DNA of 6,380 bases from NCBI GenBank assembly GCA_021781255.1, contig JAJXXG010000722.1:1-6380 (forward strand). Reading direction: 5' to 3'. Source of the stretch: Acidobacteriota bacterium. GTDB lineage: Bacteria; Acidobacteriota; Terriglobia; Terriglobales; Acidobacteriaceae. Shown in pieces: positions 1 through 6,005 of the stretch (position 1 is its first letter; every line of letters starts with the position of its first letter). The position numbers and the translations under genes are program-made. The notes below the pieces were generated by a model. It did no database searches. It saw only the letters and a list, made by a program, of their open reading frames with translations, and was not told the DNA's origin.

Positions 1-1
1 G

Positions 2-685
2 AGTGCAAAACGTCGACGTGTCGCATCTGGTCAATCCCCCGAGATTCGGGCAAACCTGAATCATGGCCCAACCAATGATAAGCCAAAGGGAAACCGCCGC
101 ATCACGCTCTGGACGGTAGGCCACTCCACGCACCCTCTGGGCGACTTCATTGCGCTTCTTCAAGCTCACGGCATCCGGCAACTCGTCGATGTGCGGACCT
201 TTCCTCGTTCGCGACACAACCCGCAGTTCAATCAGGATCAGCTTCCCGCGCCGTTGAAAGAGACCGGAATTCGTTACATCCATATGACCGGGCTTGGTGG
301 ATTAAGACACGCACACCGGGACTCCTTGAATACCGCTTGGCGGAACGCAAGTTTCCGCGGCTTTGCCGACTACATGCAAACCGCGGAGTTTGACGTTGCC
401 CTCAAGGAGTTGATTCGTCTCGCGCGAAGCCGGCCGACGGCAATCATGTGCGCCGAAGCCGTCCCCTGGCGCTGTCACCGTTCCCTGATTGCGGACGCAC
501 TTCTTGTTCGCGGACTCCAGGTGGAGGAGATAACCGGCAAAAACAGCGCGCGCTTGCACACGCTTACTCCATGGGCGCGCGTAGTTGGAGATCGGATCAC
601 GTATCCCATCGCCGCGGCACTGCAGCAAGACGCTACACGCCAATCAGCAAATGTGCATCCGCACGCCCTGCAGCAAAAACGCTGA
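2..685 (+). CDS. DUF488 family protein (5' end not in window)
   Basis: Recognised as DUF488 from three blocks in order: WTVGHST followed by VDVRTFPRS (bases 110-205), the GLGGLR block (about 290-307), and CAEAVPWRCHRSLIADALL from base 449, which carries the family's Cys-Ala-Glu and Cys-His-Arg residues. The end LTPWARVVGDRITYP also fits. The biochemical role of DUF488 proteins is not established, so I assign none; the conserved Cys and His suggest a catalytic or metal site. The frame is open from base 2 and has no ATG, GTG or TTG before GTG 191. Starting at 191 would delete the GHST block, so I prefer a start left of the window. Upstream of base 100 the frame encodes a polar, basic stretch with low GC at third positions, which may be a variable N-terminus or not coding at all. 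The stop is TGA 683-685. Family identity is sure; the 5' end is not. Confidence 0.85.
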   Translation, partial: SAKRRRVASGQSPEIRANLNHGPTNDKPKGNRRITLWTVGHSTHPLGDFIALLQAHGIRQLVDVRTFPRSRHNPQFNQDQLPAPLKETGIRYIHMTGLGGLRHAHRDSLNTAWRNASFRGFADYMQTAEFDVALKELIRLARSRPTAIMCAEAVPWRCHRSLIADALLVRGLQVEEITGKNSARLHTLTPWARVVGDRITYPIAAALQQDATRQSANVHPHALQQKR

Positions 686-735
686 ATTCCATGTGAAGAC
701 TATTGAGCTGTAAATAAAAGAACTTCAGTCCGTAT

Positions 736-742
736 GGAGGAG
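736..742 (+). promoter_or_regulatory. Shine-Dalgarno of sufT
   Basis: GGAGGAG lies 7 nt before ATG 750 and fixes the sufT start. The 64-nt gap after the DUF488 stop contains an AT-rich TAAATAAAAG tract (711-720) that might belong to a promoter, but I see no convincing -35 partner. Confidence 0.8.
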
Positions 743-749
743 AGAGACG

Positions 750-1280
750 ATGACACACCAGTTGGTGAAGTTAGCTCGCGAGTGTTCCGCCACTGAGATT
801 CCGAGTGGCTATGTCCACATCTTAGCTGCGGGAACGCCAGTCGTGATTACGCAGCAGCTCGGCGGCGGCTACACGGTGAGCGCCGGCTATGGGCAGCTTA
901 TGCGCATCGACGCGAGGGATGCCGATGCGCTGGGCTTCGCGGCAGTCCAAACAAAAAGGCCAGCCGAATTCAGCGAGCAATTGGTGTGGGATCAGTTGAA
1001 AACAGTGTACGATCCCGAGATTCCGGTCAATATAGTCGAACTGGGACTTGTTTATTCGTGCGAAATCACGGAAGACAACGGCGCCCACGACATTCAGATT
1101 GCGATGACCATGACCGCTCCCGGGTGCGGAATGAGCCAGGTACTCAAATCGGATGTAGAAGAGAAACTCACTAGACTTCCGACCGTCCGTCAGGTCCACG
1201 TCGAGATCGTGTTCGATCCTCCATGGACGATGCAGCGTATGTCGGAGGCGACACGGCTGCAATTGGGCCTGGACTATTGA
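750..1280 (+). CDS. sufT: Fe-S cluster assembly protein SufT (MIP18/DUF59 family)
   Basis: A 176-residue protein with the two-part layout of SufT. The N-terminal part (residues 1-65) has the GTPVVITQQLGGGYTV and MRIDARDADALG segments seen in SufT but not in the minimal DUF59 domain. The DUF59 domain follows (about 75-170), with DPEIPVNIVELGLVY (88-102), the TAPGCGM loop (122-128, conserved reactive Cys125) and FDPPWTMQRMSE (155-166). SufT is a cytosolic accessory factor for Fe-S cluster maturation or transfer, often encoded with sufBCDSU. None of those partners is in the window, so this copy is detached or at the far end of another operon. Length matches the family. The start is supported by a strong ribosome binding site 7 nt upstream. 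It converges on sucA with 6 bp between the stop codons. An alternative label is a generic metal-sulfur cluster assembly factor; the N-terminal segment favours SufT. Confidence 0.92.
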   Translation: MTHQLVKLARECSATEIPSGYVHILAAGTPVVITQQLGGGYTVSAGYGQLMRIDARDADALGFAAVQTKRPAEFSEQLVWDQLKTVYDPEIPVNIVELGLVYSCEITEDNGAHDIQIAMTMTAPGCGMSQVLKSDVEEKLTRLPTVRQVHVEIVFDPPWTMQRMSEATRLQLGLDY

Positions 1281-1286
1281 CCGCCG

Positions 1287-3794
1287 CTACGACACCTTCA
1301 ATTCGCCGCCAAAGCTCGCTGCCAACAGCGTCTTTTGTTCGAGCGTATGCGCCTTGGCGGAACCAGTAGCGGGGCTGGCGGCAGCCGATCGCTTCACAGA
1401 GTGCACCTGACGTCCGCGCGCGAGGCGGCGCAACCTTGAAACAACGAATGGAAACGCCCCCATGTTGGCCGGCTCTTCCTGGACCCACACAATCTCATGC
1501 GCCTTGGGATACCGGCCGAGCGCCGCGGCGATCTCGTCAGCCGGCCATGGGTAGAGCTGCTCCACGGACAGGATTCCAGTATTCGCATCTTTGCGCCGGG
1601 CGCGCTCCATCCGTAGTTCATGACCGATTTTGCCCGTACAGAAGAGCAGGCGTTTCGGATTCTCGATCTCTGTTTCCAGCAGCACCTTCCGGAATCCAGG
1701 CGCCGCGAATTCTTCTAAATGCGATCCCGCATCGGGGTGGCGCAACATGCTTTTCGGGGTGAAGACAATCAGAGGCTTGCGCCAGGAACGTAGCGCCTGC
1801 CGCCGCAGAAGATGAAAGTACTGGGCTGCGGTGGAAGGCTGGCAGATCTGGATGTTGTCGCGCGCAGCCAGTTGCAGGTATCGCTCGATGCGCGCACTCG
1901 AGTGTTCAGGTCCCTGCCCCTCGTAGCCGTGGGGCAGCAGCAGAACAAGTCCGCTCAGCAGATCCCATTTATCTTCGCCGGCTGCGATGAACTGATCGAT
2001 GATCACCTGCGCCCCATTTGCGAAGTCACCGAACTGCGCCTCCCAGAGAACGAGCGCCTCAGGATAATCGCGGCTGAATCCGTACTCGAAGCCGAGCACT
2101 GCGGCTTCCGAGAGAATCGAGTTGTAGACTTCAAACCGCGCTTGATCGGGCCCGAGATGGGCCAGCGGAATGTAAGTTTGCTCCGTCTCGGTATCGACGA
2201 GCACGCTGTGGCGCTGGCTGAACGTGCCACGCCGGCTGTCCTGGCCGCTCAGCCGCACAGGCCTTCCCTCGAGAAGAAGCGATCCGAAGGCAAGAGCCTC
2301 GGCCATCGCGTAATCCACCGGCCGCTTGTTCCGCCCCATCTCGGCTCGCTGTTCAAGGAGTTTCCTGATCTTGGGATGGATGTGAAAGCCTCCCGGATGG
2401 GCGATCAATCCTTCGCTGATCTTGCGCAGACGCTCGATAGGAATGCCCGTGTCCAATTCGTCCTCGGTCTTGTAGCATCCTCCGTGGTACGGTCCCCAGT
2501 ATGCAGGCAAAGTGGCAAGCGAGGCCGATTTCCTCATCCGGCCGGCCACATATTTTTCCGCCGCCAGCGCAGACTGGACCTGATTAACCAGTTCTGCAGG
2601 ATCAACCTCAATTTGCTCCGAGTAGATTCTGTAGAGGGGAGCATGATTCTTGATCCGTCCATAGCGAAGAGGTTGTGTGATGGTCGGATCGTCGATTTCA
2701 CTGTGGCCGTAACGCCGATATCCAATCAAGTCTACGAGAACGTCGGTATGAAAGGTGTAACGGTAGTCGGCCGCAAACCTCGCTGCGCGGACAACAGAGT
2801 CCGGATCCTCCGCATTCACATGCAACACGGGGATGTCCAGACGCTTTGCCACATCGGAAGGAAAGAGCGACGAGTTCGACTCGTTGGGCCCGGCGGTAAA
2901 GCCGATGAGATTGTTCACGACCACCTGAATGCTGCCGCCTACCGAGAAACCGTCCACAGACGCAAGGTTGAGCGCCTCGGCACAAATCCCCTGGCCGGCA
3001 AGGGCGGCGTCGCCGTGGATCAACACAGGCAGTACGCGGTCCTTGCCCTGGCTGCCAAATCGGTCCTGTTTCGCGCGTGCGCGGCCCATGGCTACCGGAC
3101 CGACAGCTTCAAGGTGGCTGGGATTCGATACCAGGTGGAGATCGATTGTGTTGCCCCCGGCATCCTTCCACTGGCCGGTTGCTCCCAGATGGTATTTCAC
3201 GTCCCCGCTGCCAAGTACGCTGCGTGGGTCAATATCTTCAAATTTGGAAAAGATCGCGGCAGGCGCAATACCGATGACGTTTGCCATCACATTCAAGCGT
3301 CCACGATGGCTCATTGCCAGGATGGCCTGGCTCATGCCGCGCTCAGCTGCGCAATGCAGAAGCGTATCGAGGAACGGAATGAGCGCGGTAACGCCCTCCA
3401 GGGAGAAACGCTTGGTCCCCGGATAACGAGACTGAAGGACCTGCTCGAAGATGTCGGCGCGAACCAGAAGTTCGAGTATGCGCCGCCGGTCCCGTGCCGG
3501 CTCATCGCGTTCAAACCGATCTTCAATCCATTGGCGCTTTGCGACCTCTGCGAGATGCATGAATTCGATGCCGATCGTTCCACAGTAGAGGCGCCGAGCC
3601 CTTTCGGCGATGGGACCCGCAACCTCAAGTTCCGGAATCATCTGTGGCTGCAGGTACTGCCCCAAGGGATCGAGCTTTGCCTGCAAGTATCCCCACCGGC
3701 GAAAGCCATTCATGATGTCGCGGCCTGTATCCGTTACTGGCTGGACCGGCTCAGCTGTTGTGATCTCGTCTTCGATCCTGGTTCCCATAGGCAT
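1287..3794 (-). CDS. sucA: 2-oxoglutarate dehydrogenase E1 component
   Basis: Thiamine-diphosphate subunit that decarboxylates 2-oxoglutarate and passes the succinyl group to E2 in the TCA cycle. The 835 residues contain, in order: YCGTIGIEFMHL (70-81), MSHRGRLN (161-168), KYHLG (200-204), NPSHLEAVGP (224-233), and the ThDP/Mg motif from G261-D262 to N294-N295. Then come YRRYGHSEIDDP (359-370), the RLSGQDSRRGTFSQRHSV block (514-531), LSEAAVLGFEYG with probable catalytic Glu563, EAQFGDFANGAQ (585-596), PHGYEGQGPEHSSARIERYL (621-640) and QEEPANMGAF (772-781). The C-terminal SAAASPATG block (803-811) is present. The core is complete, but the protein is about 100 residues shorter than E. coli SucA, almost all at the N-terminus: the E2-interacting segment is missing. 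An in-frame TAA lies directly before ATG 3794, so no upstream start exists; ATG 3788 is a possible second start. The ribosome binding site is weak (GGTGG). No sucB or lpd is adjacent. Confidence 0.96.
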   Translation of the reverse strand: MPMGTRIEDEITTAEPVQPVTDTGRDIMNGFRRWGYLQAKLDPLGQYLQPQMIPELEVAGPIAERARRLYCGTIGIEFMHLAEVAKRQWIEDRFERDEPARDRRRILELLVRADIFEQVLQSRYPGTKRFSLEGVTALIPFLDTLLHCAAERGMSQAILAMSHRGRLNVMANVIGIAPAAIFSKFEDIDPRSVLGSGDVKYHLGATGQWKDAGGNTIDLHLVSNPSHLEAVGPVAMGRARAKQDRFGSQGKDRVLPVLIHGDAALAGQGICAEALNLASVDGFSVGGSIQVVVNNLIGFTAGPNESNSSLFPSDVAKRLDIPVLHVNAEDPDSVVRAARFAADYRYTFHTDVLVDLIGYRRYGHSEIDDPTITQPLRYGRIKNHAPLYRIYSEQIEVDPAELVNQVQSALAAEKYVAGRMRKSASLATLPAYWGPYHGGCYKTEDELDTGIPIERLRKISEGLIAHPGGFHIHPKIRKLLEQRAEMGRNKRPVDYAMAEALAFGSLLLEGRPVRLSGQDSRRGTFSQRHSVLVDTETEQTYIPLAHLGPDQARFEVYNSILSEAAVLGFEYGFSRDYPEALVLWEAQFGDFANGAQVIIDQFIAAGEDKWDLLSGLVLLLPHGYEGQGPEHSSARIERYLQLAARDNIQICQPSTAAQYFHLLRRQALRSWRKPLIVFTPKSMLRHPDAGSHLEEFAAPGFRKVLLETEIENPKRLLFCTGKIGHELRMERARRKDANTGILSVEQLYPWPADEIAAALGRYPKAHEIVWVQEEPANMGAFPFVVSRLRRLARGRQVHSVKRSAAASPATGSAKAHTLEQKTLLAASFGGELKVS

Positions 3795-3985
3795 TTACCG
3801 AACCACCGGCTGCCGCAAAAGGCCGTACTCAATGTGCGCCGTTGCGAATCTCTAACGTATCCGATTTTAAGCTTTGCGTGCTTTGTAATGATCGATGACA
3901 TTTGTACGCGTTGGAGAGACGTTTGATTCATTTTTTGCGTTCAATCAGGAGCAGAGGATAGAACTGGTAGAAGAGTGGTGAAGCA
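3795..3985. promoter_or_regulatory. Divergent intergenic region between sucA and the redoxin-fold gene
   Basis: These 191 bp separate the divergent starts of sucA (-) and the redoxin-fold gene (+), so promoters for both should lie here. The centre (about 3850-3950) is AT-richer than the flanking genes and holds tracts such as TTTTAAGCTTTG and TTCATTTTTTGCG. I found no pair of -35/-10 boxes good enough to place a transcription start on either strand. No strong inverted repeat or operator was seen. Confidence 0.5.
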
Positions 3986-4519
3986 ATGCTTCAGGCTGAA
4001 ATCGGCGGCGCAGCGAGAGTTGACCCTGGAATTGGCGTGCAAAGGCCCGGCTTCATGATCCGTGACTTCGCGCTTCCGTCCTCTCGGGGCGAAGACGTTC
4101 GAATCTCGATGCTCCGAAGCCAATCCAATCTGGTCGTGGTGTTTCCCGGACATTCGGACGCGATGCGGGTCTTCCTTCAAGATGTGGAGCGGCATGTTCG
4201 TGAATTCGTGGAACAGGAGACGACGGTTGTAGCTGTCGTCCCCTGCGGGCCGGGAGAGCAAGCCACCCCAATCGCCGGGGGCTCGCCAATTCTTGTCCTC
4301 TATGACAAGACACACGCCGCGTATCGGTTCTCCGGCGCCACGGATGAAAATGGCTGTCTTGTACCTCTCGCATATCTGACCGATCGCTTCGGTGAGATCG
4401 TTTCGACCTATGTTGCGCCCGCCCATCCCATGCCCCCGAGTATCGACGAGCTTCTGCGGACCCTCGAATTCGTGAACCAACAGTGTCCTGAGTGCGAACC
4501 GCCGGAATGGCCGCGATAG
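3986..4519 (+). CDS. Redoxin / AhpC-TSA-like thioredoxin-fold protein without peroxidatic Cys
   Basis: A 177-residue cytosolic protein with no signal peptide or membrane segment. Residues about 17-150 read like a redoxin (AhpC/TSA) domain: a GVQRPGFMIRDFALPSSRG opening, the strand NLVVVFPG (48-55), a helix, VVAVVPCG (81-88), PILVLYDKTHAAYRFSG (101-117), LAYLTDRFGEIVSTYV (128-143). In peroxiredoxins and thioredoxins the reactive Cys follows the first strand; here that place is HSDAM, with no cysteine. Cysteines are at 87, 124, 167 and 170; the last two form a C-terminal CPEC followed by EPPEW. The tail could be a displaced redox pair or half of a metal site; this is inference. A TAG at 3968-3970 in frame leaves ATG 3986 as the first start, with a modest GAAGAG-type ribosome binding site. 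The next gene follows 136 bp later on the same strand. Fold assignment is fairly safe; function unknown. Confidence 0.7.
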   Translation: MLQAEIGGAARVDPGIGVQRPGFMIRDFALPSSRGEDVRISMLRSQSNLVVVFPGHSDAMRVFLQDVERHVREFVEQETTVVAVVPCGPGEQATPIAGGSPILVLYDKTHAAYRFSGATDENGCLVPLAYLTDRFGEIVSTYVAPAHPMPPSIDELLRTLEFVNQQCPECEPPEWPR

Positions 4520-4607
4520 CGTAACGGCAGAGCCAGCACCAGTTCCTATCGCATCGGCAACGGCGCCCTTGAGTACGCTCGACACCACACGAAGGACAAC
4601 CGTTCTA

Positions 4608-4637
4608 TTGCCAGTCAAAGTACGCGGAACACAGAAT
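4608..4637 (+). promoter_or_regulatory. Candidate sigma70-type promoter for the nucleotidyltransferase
   Basis: TTGCCA (4608-4613, 5 of 6 to TTGACA) and CAGAAT (4632-4637, 4 of 6 to TATAAT) are separated by 18 bp in the 136-bp gap before the nucleotidyltransferase. Transcription would start near 4644, leaving a very short leader beginning at the Shine-Dalgarno itself, which weakens the call. It was found by eye, and matches of this quality arise by chance. Confidence 0.22.
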
Positions 4638-4643
4638 CATCTT

Positions 4644-4652
4644 GAGGGAGGG
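4644..4652 (+). promoter_or_regulatory. Shine-Dalgarno deciding the start at ATG 4656
   Basis: The purine run GAGGGAGGG ends 3 nt before ATG 4656; its core is well placed for that start. The same frame is open upstream to a TTG at 4569, but that start has no ribosome binding site and would add 29 residues unlike any nucleotidyltransferase N-terminus. ATG 4656 is therefore preferred. Confidence 0.75.
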
Positions 4653-4655
4653 ACG

Positions 4656-5741
4656 ATGCGTCACCAGGACAGCAACGGCACAGATGCTCTCAACAGCCTC
4701 CGCTCCGGCGCTTCGCGCCACCGCTGGGGCGTTATTTTAGCGGGCGGCGATGGAACGCGCCTGCAGCCTCTCACACGCCTGGCCTGCGGCGACAATCGGC
4801 CCAAACAGTTCTGCCCGTTGCTCGGTGGAAAGACGCTGCTCGGCCATACGCGACAGAGAATCGCCAAGACGATCGATCCGGATCGAGTGCTCTTCGTGCT
4901 GACAAAAAAGCATGAGCCGTTCTTCAGGGAAGCACTGGAATCTATTCCGCGGTTCCAGAAAATTGTTCAGCCGCATAATCAGGGCACTCTCCCTGCAATC
5001 CTCTGGAGCCTGTTGCATGTCTTCCATGCGGATGAGAATGCTCAGGTCGCCTTCTTCCCCTCTGATCACTATTTTGAAAACGAGGCTGGTTTTCTCTCCA
5101 CTATCGAACGAGCCTTCGATTTCGCGGAGGAAAGAGCCGATTCGGTCATTCTGCTTGGCGCCGGTGCTGAGCGCCCCGAGACGGAATACGGATGGATTGA
5201 GCCTGCATATACAACCGAAAGCGAATGTGTCGACGACTTTGCGCCGGTACGCCGTTTTTGGGAGAAACCTCCTCTTGAAACTGCGAGGGAATTGCTCGCG
5301 CAGGGCTGTCTCTGGAACACATTCGTGATGATCGGCAGCGCCGCCGCGTTTCTCGAAATGATCCGGCGCACCGCGTGCGCTCTCTTTGAATCATTCGAGA
5401 CAGCTCTGTTGAGCGGCGAGATGGAATTTGGGGAAAGTAAGATGCAGGCCCTTTATGACGGTTTCAATCGAGATGTCCCATCCGACTTTTCCAGGCAGGT
5501 GCTTGCATTGAGCACGGAGAGGCTTCTTGTCGCAAATTGTGGGGAAGTTGGCTGGAGCGACCTGGGCGAGCCGCGCAGGTTCATTGCCGCACTCATCGGA
5601 AATGGCGACGAGGACCCATGGGGCGTCGCGGCTGTCTGCAACAAATGTGGACTCACACGTGAGCAGGTTGTCACATTGTCTGGCCACGGCAAGAACGATC
5701 TGCCAGCCGGCGATTCTCTGACACTGACCTTCTCCTCTTGA
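4656..5741 (+). CDS. Sugar-phosphate nucleotidyltransferase, mannose-1-phosphate guanylyltransferase-like
   Basis: A 361-residue cytosolic nucleotidyltransferase, most like enzymes making GDP-mannose from mannose-1-phosphate and GTP for surface polysaccharides. The fold starts at about residue 24 with the nucleotide-binding signature VILAGGDGTRLQPLT (26-40) and PKQF (49-52, with the conserved Lys). PSDH (135-138) supplies the metal-binding Asp and matches the P-x-D-H of guanylyltransferases. EYGWIEP (177-183), FWEKPP (201-206), LWNTF (219-223) and VGWSDLGEP (298-306) complete the ManC-like order. The length fits the single-domain type; there is no C-terminal cupin (phosphomannose isomerase) domain as in bifunctional ManC/AlgA. 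The last about 45 residues form a poorly conserved tail with a CNKC pair (328-331). ATG 4656 is chosen for its ribosome binding site; the stop is TGA 5739-5741. No glycosyltransferase or polysaccharide genes are adjacent, so sugar specificity is inferred from motifs alone; another hexose-1-phosphate is possible. Confidence 0.88.
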   Translation: MRHQDSNGTDALNSLRSGASRHRWGVILAGGDGTRLQPLTRLACGDNRPKQFCPLLGGKTLLGHTRQRIAKTIDPDRVLFVLTKKHEPFFREALESIPRFQKIVQPHNQGTLPAILWSLLHVFHADENAQVAFFPSDHYFENEAGFLSTIERAFDFAEERADSVILLGAGAERPETEYGWIEPAYTTESECVDDFAPVRRFWEKPPLETARELLAQGCLWNTFVMIGSAAAFLEMIRRTACALFESFETALLSGEMEFGESKMQALYDGFNRDVPSDFSRQVLALSTERLLVANCGEVGWSDLGEPRRFIAALIGNGDEDPWGVAAVCNKCGLTREQVVTLSGHGKNDLPAGDSLTLTFSS

Positions 5742-6005
5742 TTGAACAAGGTTTGGAAAGCGCTATTCAGGCAGCCAAATGTCTACAGGTACGAATTGCA
5801 TTCGGCATGGCCGTTCTTCGCGTTCGACTCGCTGTGCACAACGGCGCTCTGCGGCTGCCACTCAAATCCTGTGTCCGCGTCATTCCTGTGTATCCTCTCT
5901 TGTGCCGGTATATCCGGTTATTCCAATAGTACGAATCTTCCATTGTCTCGCCTGGATCATCGGTGCGGAAATGGTTAACGAGCAAGAGTTGAAGAGGAGG
6001 AATCC
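5742..6005. other. Non-coding gap upstream of the hemerythrin gene, with inverted repeats
   Basis: A 264-bp region without a credible gene. Two nested inverted repeats occur: GGCAGCC (5770-5776) with GGCTGCC (5853-5859), and GCCGTT (5810-5815) with AACGGC (5840-5845). A palindrome-like CCGGTATATCCGG lies at 5905-5917, about 90 bp before the hemerythrin start. Short open frames cross the region (for example TTG 5742 to TAA 5978), but they lack ribosome binding sites and recognisable protein features. The promoter for the hemerythrin gene should lie here; I could not place it. No run of T follows a hairpin, so I call no terminator. Confidence 0.35.
5995..6000 (+). promoter_or_regulatory. Shine-Dalgarno of the hemerythrin-like gene
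   Basis: A perfect AGGAGG sits 5 nt before ATG 6006 and fixes the start of a gene that is otherwise cut by the right edge. Confidence 0.85.

Noticed and set aside
88..94. GGGAAAC, a classical -1 slippery heptamer, as an explanation for the DUF488 start problem.
   Set aside because: It is phased so that slippage would move ribosomes out of the DUF488 frame, not into it from the ATG 63 frame.
302..643. Minus-strand open frame inside the DUF488 gene.
   Set aside because: It lies wholly opposite conserved DUF488 motifs and its translation shows nothing recognisable; a shadow frame.
1812..3926. A 704-codon open frame on the + strand, opposite sucA.
   Set aside because: Its codons are in register with those of sucA, so each stop would require a TTA, CTA or TCA codon in sucA. 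These are rare in GC-rich genes, and their absence alone keeps the antisense frame open. The translation shows no recognisable domain, while the sucA strand matches its family throughout.
3734..3931. Minus-strand open frame overlapping the sucA start, considered as a frameshifted N-terminus of SucA.
   Set aside because: The 65-residue translation does not resemble the N-terminal region of 2-oxoglutarate dehydrogenase E1, so it does not rescue the missing segment.
4569..4655. Extending the nucleotidyltransferase to TTG 4569 (29 extra residues).
   Set aside because: No ribosome binding site at the TTG, added residues unlike the family, and an excellent Shine-Dalgarno directly before ATG 4656.
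5818..5834. TTCGACT between GCG and CGC, resembling a tRNA T-arm.
   Set aside because: The stem is only 3 solid pairs and no acceptor, anticodon or D arm fits at the required distances.
5739..5980. Readthrough of the nucleotidyltransferase TGA into the in-frame open stretch to 5978, or a separate 78-codon gene starting at TTG 5742.
   Set aside because: The stretch has rather GC-rich third positions, but the translation is a Cys-rich, low-similarity sequence with no cupin or isomerase features. There is no ribosome binding site for a separate start and no sign of a recoding element.
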